Counted from the stretch's first letter, positions 33,558 to 42,899 are shown. The stretch is 64,000 bases of DNA from Anaerolineaceae bacterium UBA6073 (GCA_002436085.1 DIXT01000027.1:12735-76734); one strand, 5' to 3'. Numbers and translations: made by a program. Notes: generated by a model not told the origin, from the letters alone.

Positions 33558-33966
33558 GAAGAAAGTAATTATTGTGCCCTGCAGCGGCGTCGGGAAACCT
33601 TTCGGAACGATCTCCCGCGAAGCCGCATACCAGGTAACGGAAGAGGACCGGCCGGAACGTACCCAAATCGTGCCGCTCTCACTACTTGTATTGGGTGACG
33701 AGGAAGCCCGGGCAGCCCTTGCGGAAGCGGACGTCATCACGATTGACGGCTGCGCGCTTGTGTGCGCCTCCAAGATGGTGGCAGAATCCGGAGCACAGGT
33801 CTCCGCTTCCTTTAACTCAATGGATGTATACCGGGCGAACCGGCAATATAAACCCCAGGGCATTTCTTCGCTGAACGAAGCCGGCCAAAAATTGGTCGGG
33901 CTGCTCGCAGAACAAATTGATGCGGCTGTGGACAAGCTGACTGCGGAGGAAGAACAGGATGCCTGA
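33547..33966 (+). CDS. DGC-domain putative zinc-binding protein (single domain)
   Basis: 139 residues from ATG at 33547, overlapping the lipoyl protein gene by 11 bases. VPCSGVGKPFGTISREAAYQ gives the N-terminal Cys loop and TIDGCALVCASK the Asp-Gly-Cys motif that names the family (DUF1847/DGC; metal binding proposed, function unknown). It is followed at once by a second, longer DGC gene with an 8-base overlap. Confidence 0.8.
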   Translation: MPDKKKVIIVPCSGVGKPFGTISREAAYQVTEEDRPERTQIVPLSLLVLGDEEARAALAEADVITIDGCALVCASKMVAESGAQVSASFNSMDVYRANRQYKPQGISSLNEAGQKLVGLLAEQIDAAVDKLTAEEEQDA

Positions 33967-34717
33967 GCTCAAGCAGAAAAAAGTTGGAATTGTTTCCTGT
34001 TCGGGTGAAGAGCTGCCGGAAGGCACTGTATCGCGCCTGGCCGCCCTGAAGGTGCTGGAAGAACTGCGCCCGGATGAAACGGTCACAATTTGCCTGCCGC
34101 TCTTTTTGGCGGGCGGTGAAGGGGACCGCGCCTTCGCGAAATTCTACCCGACCATCGCCATCGACGGCTGTAACCAGCGCTGCGCCTATCGAGCCACAGA
34201 GATGTACTCCAACACGCCCGCCGCAGGAATTGTGATTACGGACCTTATCAAGGATGAGAAACTTGAAAGGCCCACAGGCTGCCGCCATCTCGATGGGATT
34301 GGGAACTACCTGGTGGAAGCTGCGGCTGCCAAAGCTGCCGAGCAGGTGGACGAATTACTTGGAAAGCGCTGGAGCCGCCAGCAGGGGCGCTTCGATAAAG
34401 CTGATTCTGTCAACACGCAGGAGACGGCTGAGTCAGCCGTACCCCAGACAATGGATGTGTCGGTGCAGGCAACTTGTTCATGCGGTTCTGGAATTCCGAC
34501 CCAAAAATTGTCGGTGGGCGGCAAGGACCTGAGCTTTGTGGCGCTGCCGCTTATTTTCCAGAATTTCGCCGAAGATCAGAGGAGCCCATCCGCGCAAACG
34601 CTTGACGCGCTGATGGACACGGTCAGATTGTACAACAGCATTGATCCGGAATTAGAAGCGGAAACGCGCGCAGCAATTGAGGCAGCGTACCAGGCTTACT
34701 GGGCAGACAGGAATTAA
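33959..34717 (+). CDS. DGC-domain putative zinc-binding protein with C-terminal extension
   Basis: 252 residues. The first ~135 repeat the DGC plan (GIVSCSGEELPEGTVSR, IAIDGCNQRCAYRA), with CRHLDG near 108. After a linker the C-terminal ~90 residues carry ATCSCGSG and a helical part ending in AYWADRN, which I do not recognise. Paralogous to the previous gene; the pair may form a heterodimer. The OsmC gene starts 4 bases after its stop. Confidence 0.78.
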   Translation: MPELKQKKVGIVSCSGEELPEGTVSRLAALKVLEELRPDETVTICLPLFLAGGEGDRAFAKFYPTIAIDGCNQRCAYRATEMYSNTPAAGIVITDLIKDEKLERPTGCRHLDGIGNYLVEAAAAKAAEQVDELLGKRWSRQQGRFDKADSVNTQETAESAVPQTMDVSVQATCSCGSGIPTQKLSVGGKDLSFVALPLIFQNFAEDQRSPSAQTLDALMDTVRLYNSIDPELEAETRAAIEAAYQAYWADRN

Positions 34718-34721
34718 TCCG

Positions 34722-35174
34722 ATGGGAAGAACAGCAGTATATAACACCACAGTAAGCTGGAAAGGTGAACATTGGGGGCATATCGTCATGGGCAATGGTC
34801 CTGAAATGGACTTCTCAGCCCCGCCGGACGCCCAGGGGCACGCGGGCGTGCTGACCCCGGAAGACGCGTTTGTGGCAGCCGCGAATACCTGCATCATGAT
34901 GATGTTTATTTGGGCGACTGAGCGATTCAAGCTGAAGCTGCTCTCCTACGACTGTCGGGCAGAGGGCACCAAATTAATTGCGTTTGACCGGACCGAGCTT
35001 TATACCCATCTTCGATTTTGGCCTGTGATCCGGATATCTGCCGCAGGCGAACCGAGGGAAGTTGTGTACGACCGCACGGAACGCGCCCTGAAAGCCGCGC
35101 AGAAGTACAGCCTGGTCGCCAATTCGGTGAAGTCGGAAATTATCATCGAACCCCAAATTGAAATTGTCGATTAA
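34722..35174 (+). CDS. OsmC family protein
   Basis: 150 residues from ATG at 34722, with AGGA upstream. OsmC/Ohr fold: N-terminal strands around YNTTVSWKGEHWG, then the two redox cysteines in AANTCIMMMF and LSYDCRAEG. OsmC proteins reduce organic hydroperoxides using dithiols, and Ohr uses lipoylated proteins as reductant. Presence in an operon with a GcvH-like lipoyl carrier fits that chemistry well. It is the last gene of the cluster; no clear terminator follows. Confidence 0.85.
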   Translation: MGRTAVYNTTVSWKGEHWGHIVMGNGPEMDFSAPPDAQGHAGVLTPEDAFVAAANTCIMMMFIWATERFKLKLLSYDCRAEGTKLIAFDRTELYTHLRFWPVIRISAAGEPREVVYDRTERALKAAQKYSLVANSVKSEIIIEPQIEIVD

Positions 35175-35297
35175 GACGCTGAGCAGTGGGGAGAAATTGC
35201 GCCAGCCCCTACGAAAAATACCGACGCCTACAATTGTAAGGGAGCTGTCTTTTCCAGGGGGTAAAAATAATGACCAAGAACCAAAAAATCACCGGGG

Positions 35298-36494
35298 TCA
35301 GGCGACGCTTGGGTTCGTGAATGCTTCTGTAAACCAGCTATTCCCGTTCAGCGCCATCAAGCCAAGCAAGCGCAGGGTTGCCGCCAGGCCGTCGCCAAAG
35401 TGCGCCTCGTTCCGGCTTAGCAGTTCCCAATACTCCTGTGATAGCTCCGCATCGCCACTTTCTGAGGCGTCCGCCGCATAACAAGCCAACAGGCTTAGCG
35501 GGCTAAATCCCTCAGAGAAAGTGCTTGCTGCGTCCAGTTTTCCTCTCAGGTTAGCCAGCATGCCAACCAAATCGAAATCGGGAGCAAACAAATCCGCCGG
35601 CTTCGCGCGGTTCTGAATATCGGGCAGGAGTCCGTATGCCAATGCCAGCAGTGCCTGGTGGGCTTCCTCATCCAATGCGGTGGCTTGCGCCTCCTGATTA
35701 GAATACAAATCGGGAGACTCTTTCCCGCGAGGATTTTCCAGGCCGGCAGCCTTCAGCCAATCCGCGCTGCCGCTGGTTTTCTGGAATAAGCGGGCAAAAG
35801 CCGGGCTGATAAGGCTGGATAGCGGCGTGGGGTTCTTTCCGCTGGTCATCCACGCCAGCAGCGCGTCCAATCTGAGCTTTGCCAGTTGGGTGTAATCAAA
35901 ACGGGAGGAGCGCGTCCATTGGGCTGCGCCGCACAAGAGCGCAAAGCTCAGCCAGGCTTCCGCGCGGGGGTCAGCGTCCAAGCGCGCGCCGGGAACCACA
36001 TCCGGCATCACCTGCCAGCTCATCAGGTCAGGATTGTTCAGCGAAGGCCGGCTGAGGCAAAACGCGAGCAGGGCGTCAAAACGGGTCTGCGCCTGGGGGT
36101 CTGCCCCTGCCTGCAGCACACAGGTTAGCATCCCGGCTGCCTGAGCGAGGCTGGTGGCGGTCAGCTGGTAGCGCAGCCAGTGTTTAGCAACCCCTGTGCG
36201 CACGAACGCGCGCCCTGGTTCGGCGTCAGGCAGGAAAAAACTTTCCAGCCAGTGCGTATACGCCGCAGAGATTAGCTCTTCCTTCTTGACTCGCGCTTGG
36301 GAAAGCATTTCGCCCTCCAACGCAGCGCCAAGTCTTTGTGGAAAAGGGAAGCTTGGTTCTGAGCTTTTCAGGTTGGTAATTTGCGCGCGCCGCTGACGAA
36401 TGCGGTTGATTAACACAAACGTAAACACGCCCAGTAGAATTAACAGGCCCGTGCCCAGAATAAGCTGTAAATTCAGCAGGAGCTCAGTTTTCAC
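35298..36494 (-). CDS. Membrane-anchored, glycoside hydrolase family 8-like protein, probably inactive
   Basis: 398 residues. One N-terminal TM helix (about 7-28), then a mostly helical domain. LAQAAGMLTCVLQAG, FDALLAF, LMSWQVMP and LDADPRAEAWLSFALLCGAAQW recall the GH8 pattern (EGQAYGM; DADLD). The Glu expected before AAGM is Leu or Ala, so a catalytic acid is missing. Assignment is tentative. It overlaps the upstream ygiQ-like gene by four bases (ATGA), so the two are coupled. Confidence 0.5.
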   Translation of the reverse strand: MKTELLLNLQLILGTGLLILLGVFTFVLINRIRQRRAQITNLKSSEPSFPFPQRLGAALEGEMLSQARVKKEELISAAYTHWLESFFLPDAEPGRAFVRTGVAKHWLRYQLTATSLAQAAGMLTCVLQAGADPQAQTRFDALLAFCLSRPSLNNPDLMSWQVMPDVVPGARLDADPRAEAWLSFALLCGAAQWTRSSRFDYTQLAKLRLDALLAWMTSGKNPTPLSSLISPAFARLFQKTSGSADWLKAAGLENPRGKESPDLYSNQEAQATALDEEAHQALLALAYGLLPDIQNRAKPADLFAPDFDLVGMLANLRGKLDAASTFSEGFSPLSLLACYAADASESGDAELSQEYWELLSRNEAHFGDGLAATLRLLGLMALNGNSWFTEAFTNPSVA

Positions 36495-39400
36495 CCGCGC
36501 TCGCCTGAGTTGGAATTACCGCTGTCCCCGCTGCTTGTGTCCTTGCGCGCCGGGCGGCTGTCTTTCCTTGGGGTTCCCGCGCGGTAATCCCGCCGCCCTT
36601 GGCCGCGGCTGCCAGCTTTTGGATAGCCAGGCTTCCCGCTGCTGTCGCGCTTATAACCAGCCTGCGATGGTTTGTTACCTCCTGTACGGGGAGGCCGGGA
36701 TGTGTCGGAAGAGCCCTCGCGCGGTTTCCTGTCGGTACGCTCGCGGTAGGGTCGGTCCCCACCTGCACTTGGCGACCTGCTTGTATCCGAAGAGCCCTCG
36801 CGCGGCTTATAATCTTTGCGCTCGCGGTAAGGCCTGTCGCCATCCGTGCGCGGCGGTCGGGTTGTGTCAGCGCTGCCCTCGCGCGGTTTCCTGTCGGTAC
36901 GCTGGCGGTAGGGACGGTCGCTGCCCGTGCGCGGCGGTCTAGAATCAGCGCTGCCCTCGCGCGGCTTCCAGTCTTTGCGTTCGCGGTAAGGCCTGTCTCC
37001 ATCCGTGCGCGGGGGTCGGGTTGTGTCGGACGTGCCTTCGCGCGGCTTCCAGTCTTTGCGCTCGCGGTAGGGGCGGTCGCCGCCCGTGCGCGGCGGTCGG
37101 GTTGTGTCGGAAGAGCCCTCGCGCGGCTTATAGTCTTTGCGCTCGCGGTAAGGCCTGTCGCCATCCGTGCGCGGCGGCCTGCTTGTATCCGAAGAGCCCT
37201 CGCGCGGTTTCCAGTCTTTGCGCTCGCGGTAGGGACGGTCGCCATCCGTGCGCGGCGGGCGGGTTGTATCGGAACTACCCTCGCGCGGTTTCCTGTCAGT
37301 ACGCTCGCGGTAAGGCCTGTCGCCACCCGTGCGCGGCGGTCGGGTTGTGTCAGCGCTGCCCTCGCGCGGTTTCCTGTCGGTACGCTCGCGGTAAGGCCTG
37401 TCCCCACCCGTGCGCGGCGGTCGGCTTGTGTCAGCGCTGCCCTCGCGCGGTTTCCAGTCTTTGCGCTCGCGGTAGGGACGGTCGCCGCCCGTGCGCGGCG
37501 GGCGGGTTGTATCGGAACTGCCCTCGCGCGGTTTATAATCTTTGCGCCCGCGGTAGGGACGGTCGCCGCCCGTGCGCGGCGGTCTGCTTGTATCGGAACT
37601 ACCCTCGCGCGGTTTATAGTCTTTGCGCTCGCGGTAAGGCCTGTCGCCATCCGTGCGCGGCGGTCGGGTTGTATCGGAACTACCCTCGCGCGGTTTCCAG
37701 TCTTTGCGCTCGCGGTAGGGTCGGTCCCCACCCGCACTCGGCGAACGGCTGGAATCAGAGTATCTGGGCCGCCGTTCAGCGTCCGCAGATTCAGCGCGTT
37801 TGGTTTTGCGTTCCACCCATCCTTCCGGGGCCTGGTTGTGCAAGAAGCTGCCAAAATCATCACGGACAACCCGCACGACGGGTGCATCCTCGCGGGCGCT
37901 CAAAGATGTTTCCTCGCGAATAATCGGAGCACGCCGGGTATCGTGGTTTGTCTCGACCGACTTCGGTTTTTCCACGTCCCCGCCTTCAACGCGCGCATCC
38001 TTGCGCGGCGACGGCATGCTGCTTTCCTGTTCAGGTCTCTCTTTGTTTCCCCACCCGGTGATGGCTGCCTTCTGGCGCATTTTGCCAGTCAGGCTTTTTT
38101 CCACAAACAAAGGCTTCCCGCTAAACGGGTCTTTCTCGGTGTAATACATCACGCTGGAATAGGTGGAAGGGGTCGGGGTAAAGATTTGCACCTGCTCCGG
38201 CAGCACGCCCAGGTTCTCACTGGCGAACTGGCGCAAAGACACCATGTCGCCATCGTTGCAGCCCGGGTGCGCGGCAATGATGTAATAGGTCAGGTACTGT
38301 TCCTTACCCAGGCGCTGGCTAATCGCTTCAAAGCGCTGCTTGAATGCCAGCAGGCTGTCGGTGCCGGGCTTACGCATTTGTTTCAGTACTGCCGGCTGCG
38401 AATGCTCCGGCGCGAGCTTTAGCTGGCCGGAAACGTGATAGCCGACCAATTCTTCCATGTAGCTGGCGCCGTGTTCCTCATCCGCCATCACCAGGTCGTG
38501 CCGGATACCGGAGCCGACGAACACTTTACGCACGCCCTCCACCTGCCGCAGGGCTTTCAGCAAGCCGGTATGCGGGGCGTGGGTGAGGCCCAGCAGCGGG
38601 CATACCTGTGGGTAGATGCAGCTTTTATCCTGGCATGCGCCGCGATGCGCTTTGACGTTGCACTCAAAACCGTACATATTCGCGGTTGGTCCTGAAAGGT
38701 CGTGGATGATGCCGTGAAAACCAGGGCGGTCCTTCATCGCGCGCGCTTCGGCCAGGATGCTCGCTTTGGAGCGCCAGGCGACGCGCCGGCCTTCGTGCAC
38801 GGCAATCGCGCAGAAGTTGCATTCGCCGTAACAGCCGCGGTGGGTGGGGATGGAAAAACGAATGGTCTCCATGGCGCGCACTTCGCCCTGCGCCGCGTAA
38901 TATGGATGCACAGCATGTTCAAAGGGCAGGGCGTAAACCGCGTCCATTTCCTCAATGGTCAGGGTCGGAGTAGGCGGGTTTTGCACCACGTAACGGCTGC
39001 CATAGCGCTGGGCCAGGCCCTTTGCGCTGATGGGATCGTTGTTGACATAGAACGCGTGAAACATTTCAATGAAGCGGTCTTTGTCCGCGCAGACTTCTTC
39101 GTAGGAGGGCAGCTCGAGGTAGCCTTCCGGCATTTCGGAGCTGGCGTAAACCAGTCCGCGCAAACCGTGCGGGTCCAGTTCATCCCGCAGGGCGTCTGCC
39201 AGGGCCAGCACGGACATATCCGCCATGCCGTAAAGCAGGTAATCCGCTTTGGCATCCAGGATTATCGAGCGGCGCAGGGAATCGGACCAAAAGTCGTAAT
39301 GCGCCACACGCCGCAGGGAAGCTTCCACGCCCCCCAGCACAATCGGGACGGTGTTCTTGAAATACTGGCGGATCAGGTTCGCGTAAACAATCGTCGCGCG

Positions 39401-39733
39401 GTCAGGCCGGCGGGTATTCAGACCGCCGGGGGTATGGTCATCTGTGCGGCGGGGTTTGCCCAGTGCCGTGGTGTTGGCGACCAAAGAATCCACCGCGCCC
39501 GCGGTGACGCCCCAAAAAAGGCGCGGTTCACCCAGGCGGGTGATATCCGCCGCGCTTTTCACGTCCGGCTGAGCGATTATCCCAACGCGGTAACCGCTGC
39601 GCATCAGCTGTTGTCCAATCAGCGCCGCGCCGGAATAGGGACTATCAATATAGGTATCACCGCTGATGAGGATGACGTCGAGGTCGGTCCAATTCAGAGT
39701 CTTGAGTTCTTCAGGTGTGGTTGGGATAAACAT
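36491..39733 (-). CDS. YgiQ family (UPF0313) radical SAM protein with a long Arg-rich repeat tail
   Basis: 1080 residues, against the usual 600-750. The core (1 to ~600) has a B12-binding-like N-terminal region, the radical SAM motif CYGECNFC (about 304-311), and the conserved C-terminal segments CIYPQVCP and TPTPSTYSSVMYYTEKDPF. From ~660 the chain turns into 13 copies of a 27-residue unit (consensus GDRPYRERKDWKPREGSSDT plus TRPPRTD). It ends in a Gly/Arg/Ser-rich stretch. The tail is strongly basic and disordered, like RNA-binding RGG tails. Target of the radical SAM domain is unknown. Confidence 0.85.
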   Translation of the reverse strand: MFIPTTPEELKTLNWTDLDVILISGDTYIDSPYSGAALIGQQLMRSGYRVGIIAQPDVKSAADITRLGEPRLFWGVTAGAVDSLVANTTALGKPRRTDDHTPGGLNTRRPDRATIVYANLIRQYFKNTVPIVLGGVEASLRRVAHYDFWSDSLRRSIILDAKADYLLYGMADMSVLALADALRDELDPHGLRGLVYASSEMPEGYLELPSYEEVCADKDRFIEMFHAFYVNNDPISAKGLAQRYGSRYVVQNPPTPTLTIEEMDAVYALPFEHAVHPYYAAQGEVRAMETIRFSIPTHRGCYGECNFCAIAVHEGRRVAWRSKASILAEARAMKDRPGFHGIIHDLSGPTANMYGFECNVKAHRGACQDKSCIYPQVCPLLGLTHAPHTGLLKALRQVEGVRKVFVGSGIRHDLVMADEEHGASYMEELVGYHVSGQLKLAPEHSQPAVLKQMRKPGTDSLLAFKQRFEAISQRLGKEQYLTYYIIAAHPGCNDGDMVSLRQFASENLGVLPEQVQIFTPTPSTYSSVMYYTEKDPFSGKPLFVEKSLTGKMRQKAAITGWGNKERPEQESSMPSPRKDARVEGGDVEKPKSVETNHDTRRAPIIREETSLSAREDAPVVRVVRDDFGSFLHNQAPEGWVERKTKRAESADAERRPRYSDSSRSPSAGGDRPYRERKDWKPREGSSDTTRPPRTDGDRPYRERKDYKPREGSSDTSRPPRTGGDRPYRGRKDYKPREGSSDTTRPPRTGGDRPYRERKDWKPREGSADTSRPPRTGGDRPYRERTDRKPREGSADTTRPPRTGGDRPYRERTDRKPREGSSDTTRPPRTDGDRPYRERKDWKPREGSSDTSRPPRTDGDRPYRERKDYKPREGSSDTTRPPRTGGDRPYRERKDWKPREGTSDTTRPPRTDGDRPYRERKDWKPREGSADSRPPRTGSDRPYRQRTDRKPREGSADTTRPPRTDGDRPYRERKDYKPREGSSDTSRSPSAGGDRPYRERTDRKPREGSSDTSRPPRTGGNKPSQAGYKRDSSGKPGYPKAGSRGQGRRDYRAGTPRKDSRPARKDTSSGDSGNSNSGERG
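36690..37750 (-). repeat. In-frame 81-bp tandem repeat in the ygiQ-like gene
   Basis: About 13 units of 81 bp plus a degenerate one; units differ mainly at W/Y/R, T/S and G/D positions, so they have diverged or recombined. The GC-rich repeat also creates long spurious frames on both strands. Confidence 0.85.
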
Positions 39734-39793
39734 GCTGTAATCATAACCGATATTTGTTCAGCAGGACCTCGCTGAAGCGGGCCCGTCCTCCCA

Positions 39794-39829
39794 AAAACAC
39801 AAGGGAGCCTTACGGCTCCCTTGTGTTTT
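39794..39829. terminator. Bidirectional terminator
   Basis: 16-bp stem AAAACACAAGGGAGCC (39794-39809) / GGCTCCCTTGTGTTTT (39814-39829). On the minus strand it ends the lipoprotein gene and isolates the ygiQ-like gene. Confidence 0.85.
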
Positions 39830-39862
39830 ATAAAACTGGCAGCCAAAGCTGCAAGATTAGCT

Positions 39863-40792
39863 TCAGGGGATGATCTGCATTGAGGCAATCATCGCGTCCA
39901 GGGCGCTCAGCGTGGGCGTGAATCTTTCGGGAGCCTCAGCATTGAGCAGCGCGCTGGTTTCCTGCAAATACGTTGTAAACGTGTTGATAAACGCTTCGTA
40001 ATCCGCGGGGTCTGCTGCATGCATGGGCAGCGCTGCGCTGTTGATGGGCAGCACCATGCTGATGAAGTAAGCATTATCCGCGCTCAATCCCTGATAGGTA
40101 AAGAAGATATTGTAATTATCCACCGGGTAAACAGCCTGAGCGTACATGGAAAGGAAACGAATGCCCGATCCGGATTGAAAATCTACAAACTTGGCTTGCG
40201 CGTTAAAAATCTGCCCTGCATTCCAGAATGGAATGAAAGGCAGGCCAGCATCGTAAGGAATATCTTCCGGGCGGATCGTCAGCAGGTAATTAAGCTGTTC
40301 AAACATGTCGGTCGCCTGCTGGCTGATATCTATAAATTCCTGAACAGGATACACCCGGATTTCGGGGGTGTGGAACGCGTCCGGGATGATATACCCATCA
40401 AAAGTGATGCTGAGGTATTCCGGTTGAATAGTTCCCGGGAAAGCGTCGTCCCCCTCCAGCACAGCCGGCACAATGACATAGTTTACATCCTGCGCCAGGT
40501 AATCGGGCATATCAAACTGAAAATTCCAGAACACATAACGGACCGTGCCCGGCGCGGGCGCATCTGGCGGCAAGGTTGGCTCCGCGGTGGCAGGCAGCGG
40601 GGCGTCCGTTGGAGCCGGGGCAAGCGCTGTCTGCGTGGCGCTTAGGGCGATTTGTGTTTGCGCCAGCTGCATGGCGGCGGTAGCGGCTGCATCCGGCGTA
40701 GGGGTAGGAGAGAAAGGCAGCTTGCAGGCTGCGGCGCAAAGCGCAATCAACCCCAAGCTTGCCAGAATACGGGCGATTCTTGGATACTTCAT
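39863..40792 (-). CDS. Lipoprotein of unknown function
   Basis: 309 residues. Signal peptide with lipobox LCAAAC (Cys at about 23), then a Pro/Thr/Ala-rich linker to about residue 80. The globular part is rich in aromatic residues (VRYVFWNFQFDMP, YNIFFTYQGL). No family recognised. Such two-part lipoproteins are frequent in this phylum. Confidence 0.7.
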   Translation of the reverse strand: MKYPRIARILASLGLIALCAAACKLPFSPTPTPDAAATAAMQLAQTQIALSATQTALAPAPTDAPLPATAEPTLPPDAPAPGTVRYVFWNFQFDMPDYLAQDVNYVIVPAVLEGDDAFPGTIQPEYLSITFDGYIIPDAFHTPEIRVYPVQEFIDISQQATDMFEQLNYLLTIRPEDIPYDAGLPFIPFWNAGQIFNAQAKFVDFQSGSGIRFLSMYAQAVYPVDNYNIFFTYQGLSADNAYFISMVLPINSAALPMHAADPADYEAFINTFTTYLQETSALLNAEAPERFTPTLSALDAMIASMQIIP

Positions 40793-40849
40793 TTTTCCTC
40801 CAATATGAAAATCAGCGGGACTTTTTTATTATACAGGATTCAATCCAAA

Positions 40850-40885
40850 AAACACAGCGCGCGGGAGGAACCGCGCGCTGTGTTT
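40850..40885. terminator. Strong bidirectional terminator
   Basis: 15-bp stem AAACACAGCGCGCGG (40850-40864) / CCGCGCGCTGTGTTT (40871-40885), loop of 6. On the minus strand it follows the DUF4173 gene. Confidence 0.85.
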
Positions 40886-40909
40886 AAGCTCGTGCCTGTT
40901 TCAGCCGGC

Positions 40910-42625
40910 CTAAGGCATGGTTTCTGCGTATGCGCAGATAAACGGGAAGCCTTCGACCAGAAAACCCTTGCCTTCTGTAAAACTTTGCAGTGGGTATTCT
41001 GCCAGGTCTTCCGCTCGGCTGAGGTACAAGCGCCCGGCTGCCGCCCGGGAAGCGTGCCACGAAGCCCAGAAACGTGGCGCGGAGTTATCTTGCTCGAAAC
41101 GCGCAGCCCGGCAGGAAAGCACCAATCCCAGCGAGTCCTTAAGCTCAGGGCTCAGCGCCGGATCGTCAAAGGCAGCAAAAAGCTCAGGCGTGCCGTCTTC
41201 AGAGAGCCCGCTCCCCGCCAGATAGGCCAGATCCAGCTCGCTGCCGGCTTGGGCGTGCTGCAGGTTCTGCCGGGCAATCGTGCGGTCCACGTTCAGGAAG
41301 CTGAGCGTCAGCCCAAACGCCAGGAGGACCAGCAGCAAGCTGACTGCCAGGCGCTTGTAGGAGCGTGTGATCTCCATAATAATTGAGAGCGCCAGCACCC
41401 CGCCCAGAAAAACCATGAACACGTGCGCGGTCAGGCGCGCCTGCGTAAAGCCGTAGGCGGCTTCATACAGGCTAAGGCGCTGAAAAGCGGAAAACAAAAT
41501 AACGCCGGTTTGCAGCAAGAGCAGGCTTGCCAGGATGGAAAAAAACAGTTTCCGCCCGCGGTCATCCCGGCGCGTAAGGGATGCCAGCCCGTAATGCACG
41601 AGCAGGGTAATGATGGCGGCCACCACCAGTTCAAAGAACCCACGTCGGGCATATTCCGCGTAAGTGAAGCCTTCCACATTGATATTTTGCGCCCCGGCAA
41701 AGAAATACTTAACCTGCACAAGCACAAAAGCCGCAAAGAGGGCATTTAGCGCGCCCAGGATAATCGCGCTCTCGGTCATCCCCAGGAAAGGTTTCACCAG
41801 CCCTTGGTCTGGTTCCAGCGCGAGCTTTTCCCCGGTCTTTGTTAGCGCGTGCCACACCAGTCCGAACAAGGCATAGGTGAGAGCGAGCATGAACATCAAA
41901 CGAAAGATAAACTCTTCAGGCTTCTCTATCTTGATCCAGTCCCAGAGGGCTGAAAAGCGGCTGGAAAACACAGCGTCTGCGGAGGCAAGCAAGAGCCCGA
42001 GCAGCGCGACCAGGGGCAGCGCGATGAGAATGCCGCGCAGCACCGCGCCCGAACGGCGGCGGCTGCCTGAATCCACAGCGTTTTGCTGTTTAGCCTGCTG
42101 CGATGACTGGATGAGACCCGCAGGCAGACCAACCAACACCGATGCCACCAGCCTCAGACCCTGCCCGGCGTATTCACGCAGGCGGTATACAAAGCCCTGC
42201 CCGTTCAGCAGACTGACGGCTAACAAAACTGTCCCGAGGATGGAGAAGAGCACCAGCGCGGTGACTGTGAAAGCTTCCAAGCGGAATGCGGTAAGGTCTG
42301 CCGCGGCGCTTACCATCAGCGCGAGCAGTATGCTTGTGTATGGTATGCGTCTGCGTTCCAGCGCGGCGGAGATAAAAATGACAGCCAGCAAACCGTTCAC
42401 AAATATAGCCCACTGCGCGCCGGGCTGACGGTAGAAGAGAATGCGATCCATCAGCAATGCCAGGGAGAAAACCAGCAGCAAAATCCAAACCGGCTTGCTC
42501 AGTACCGCAACGGTCTCTGCATGCGGCTCCCACGGCGTTTGTCCGGGCTCATTTTTCGCGTCCAGACCAGGTGCGGATGGTACACTCTCAGGGTTTTCTT
42601 TGTTTTCGGAAATTGAAGATTGCAT
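40910..42625 (-). CDS. DUF4173 family polytopic membrane protein
   Basis: 571 residues. Hydrophilic N-terminus (~45) then about 11-12 TM segments. The family signature GFTYAEYARRGFFEL occurs at about 312-326, and the loop after TM4 contains a Gln/Arg-rich stretch. The C-terminal ~120 residues are soluble. Function of DUF4173/DUF4153 proteins is unknown. Flanked by terminators, so probably transcribed alone. Confidence 0.8.
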   Translation of the reverse strand: MQSSISENKENPESVPSAPGLDAKNEPGQTPWEPHAETVAVLSKPVWILLLVFSLALLMDRILFYRQPGAQWAIFVNGLLAVIFISAALERRRIPYTSILLALMVSAAADLTAFRLEAFTVTALVLFSILGTVLLAVSLLNGQGFVYRLREYAGQGLRLVASVLVGLPAGLIQSSQQAKQQNAVDSGSRRRSGAVLRGILIALPLVALLGLLLASADAVFSSRFSALWDWIKIEKPEEFIFRLMFMLALTYALFGLVWHALTKTGEKLALEPDQGLVKPFLGMTESAIILGALNALFAAFVLVQVKYFFAGAQNINVEGFTYAEYARRGFFELVVAAIITLLVHYGLASLTRRDDRGRKLFFSILASLLLLQTGVILFSAFQRLSLYEAAYGFTQARLTAHVFMVFLGGVLALSIIMEITRSYKRLAVSLLLVLLAFGLTLSFLNVDRTIARQNLQHAQAGSELDLAYLAGSGLSEDGTPELFAAFDDPALSPELKDSLGLVLSCRAARFEQDNSAPRFWASWHASRAAAGRLYLSRAEDLAEYPLQSFTEGKGFLVEGFPFICAYAETMP

Positions 42626-42899
42626 AAACTGCTCCTTGTGTTGTGTGAGAATTACACAGGATTATAAAAACTGGTTTGTTCCAAAGACCTTCATCTGCTC
42701 TCACGGCTTATCAACAGCTCTCAAAGTTTATCAGAATTGAGGTTGAAATAGCAATGGGGTAAAAAATTCCGCCATACGTAGGGGCAGAAGCAGGCTCTTT
42801 TTGTATTCCCTTCCGGGTTTCTCTGCCAATTCGGGAATGCTCAGCTGCCACCCGATACCAGTTCTGCAGAAGAGGCACCGCGCAAGCCCGGTTTTAATG

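Noticed and set aside
36484..37887. A 467-codon minus-strand frame with RARAAT-type repeats
   Set aside because: Same repeat read in another frame of the real gene; the YgiQ frame has the radical SAM motifs and a proper start.
36599..38422. A 607-codon plus-strand frame rich in Ala, Arg and Val
   Set aside because: It is antisense to the repeat tail of the ygiQ-like gene; the GC-rich 81-bp repeat keeps several frames open. No SD, no recognisable domain.
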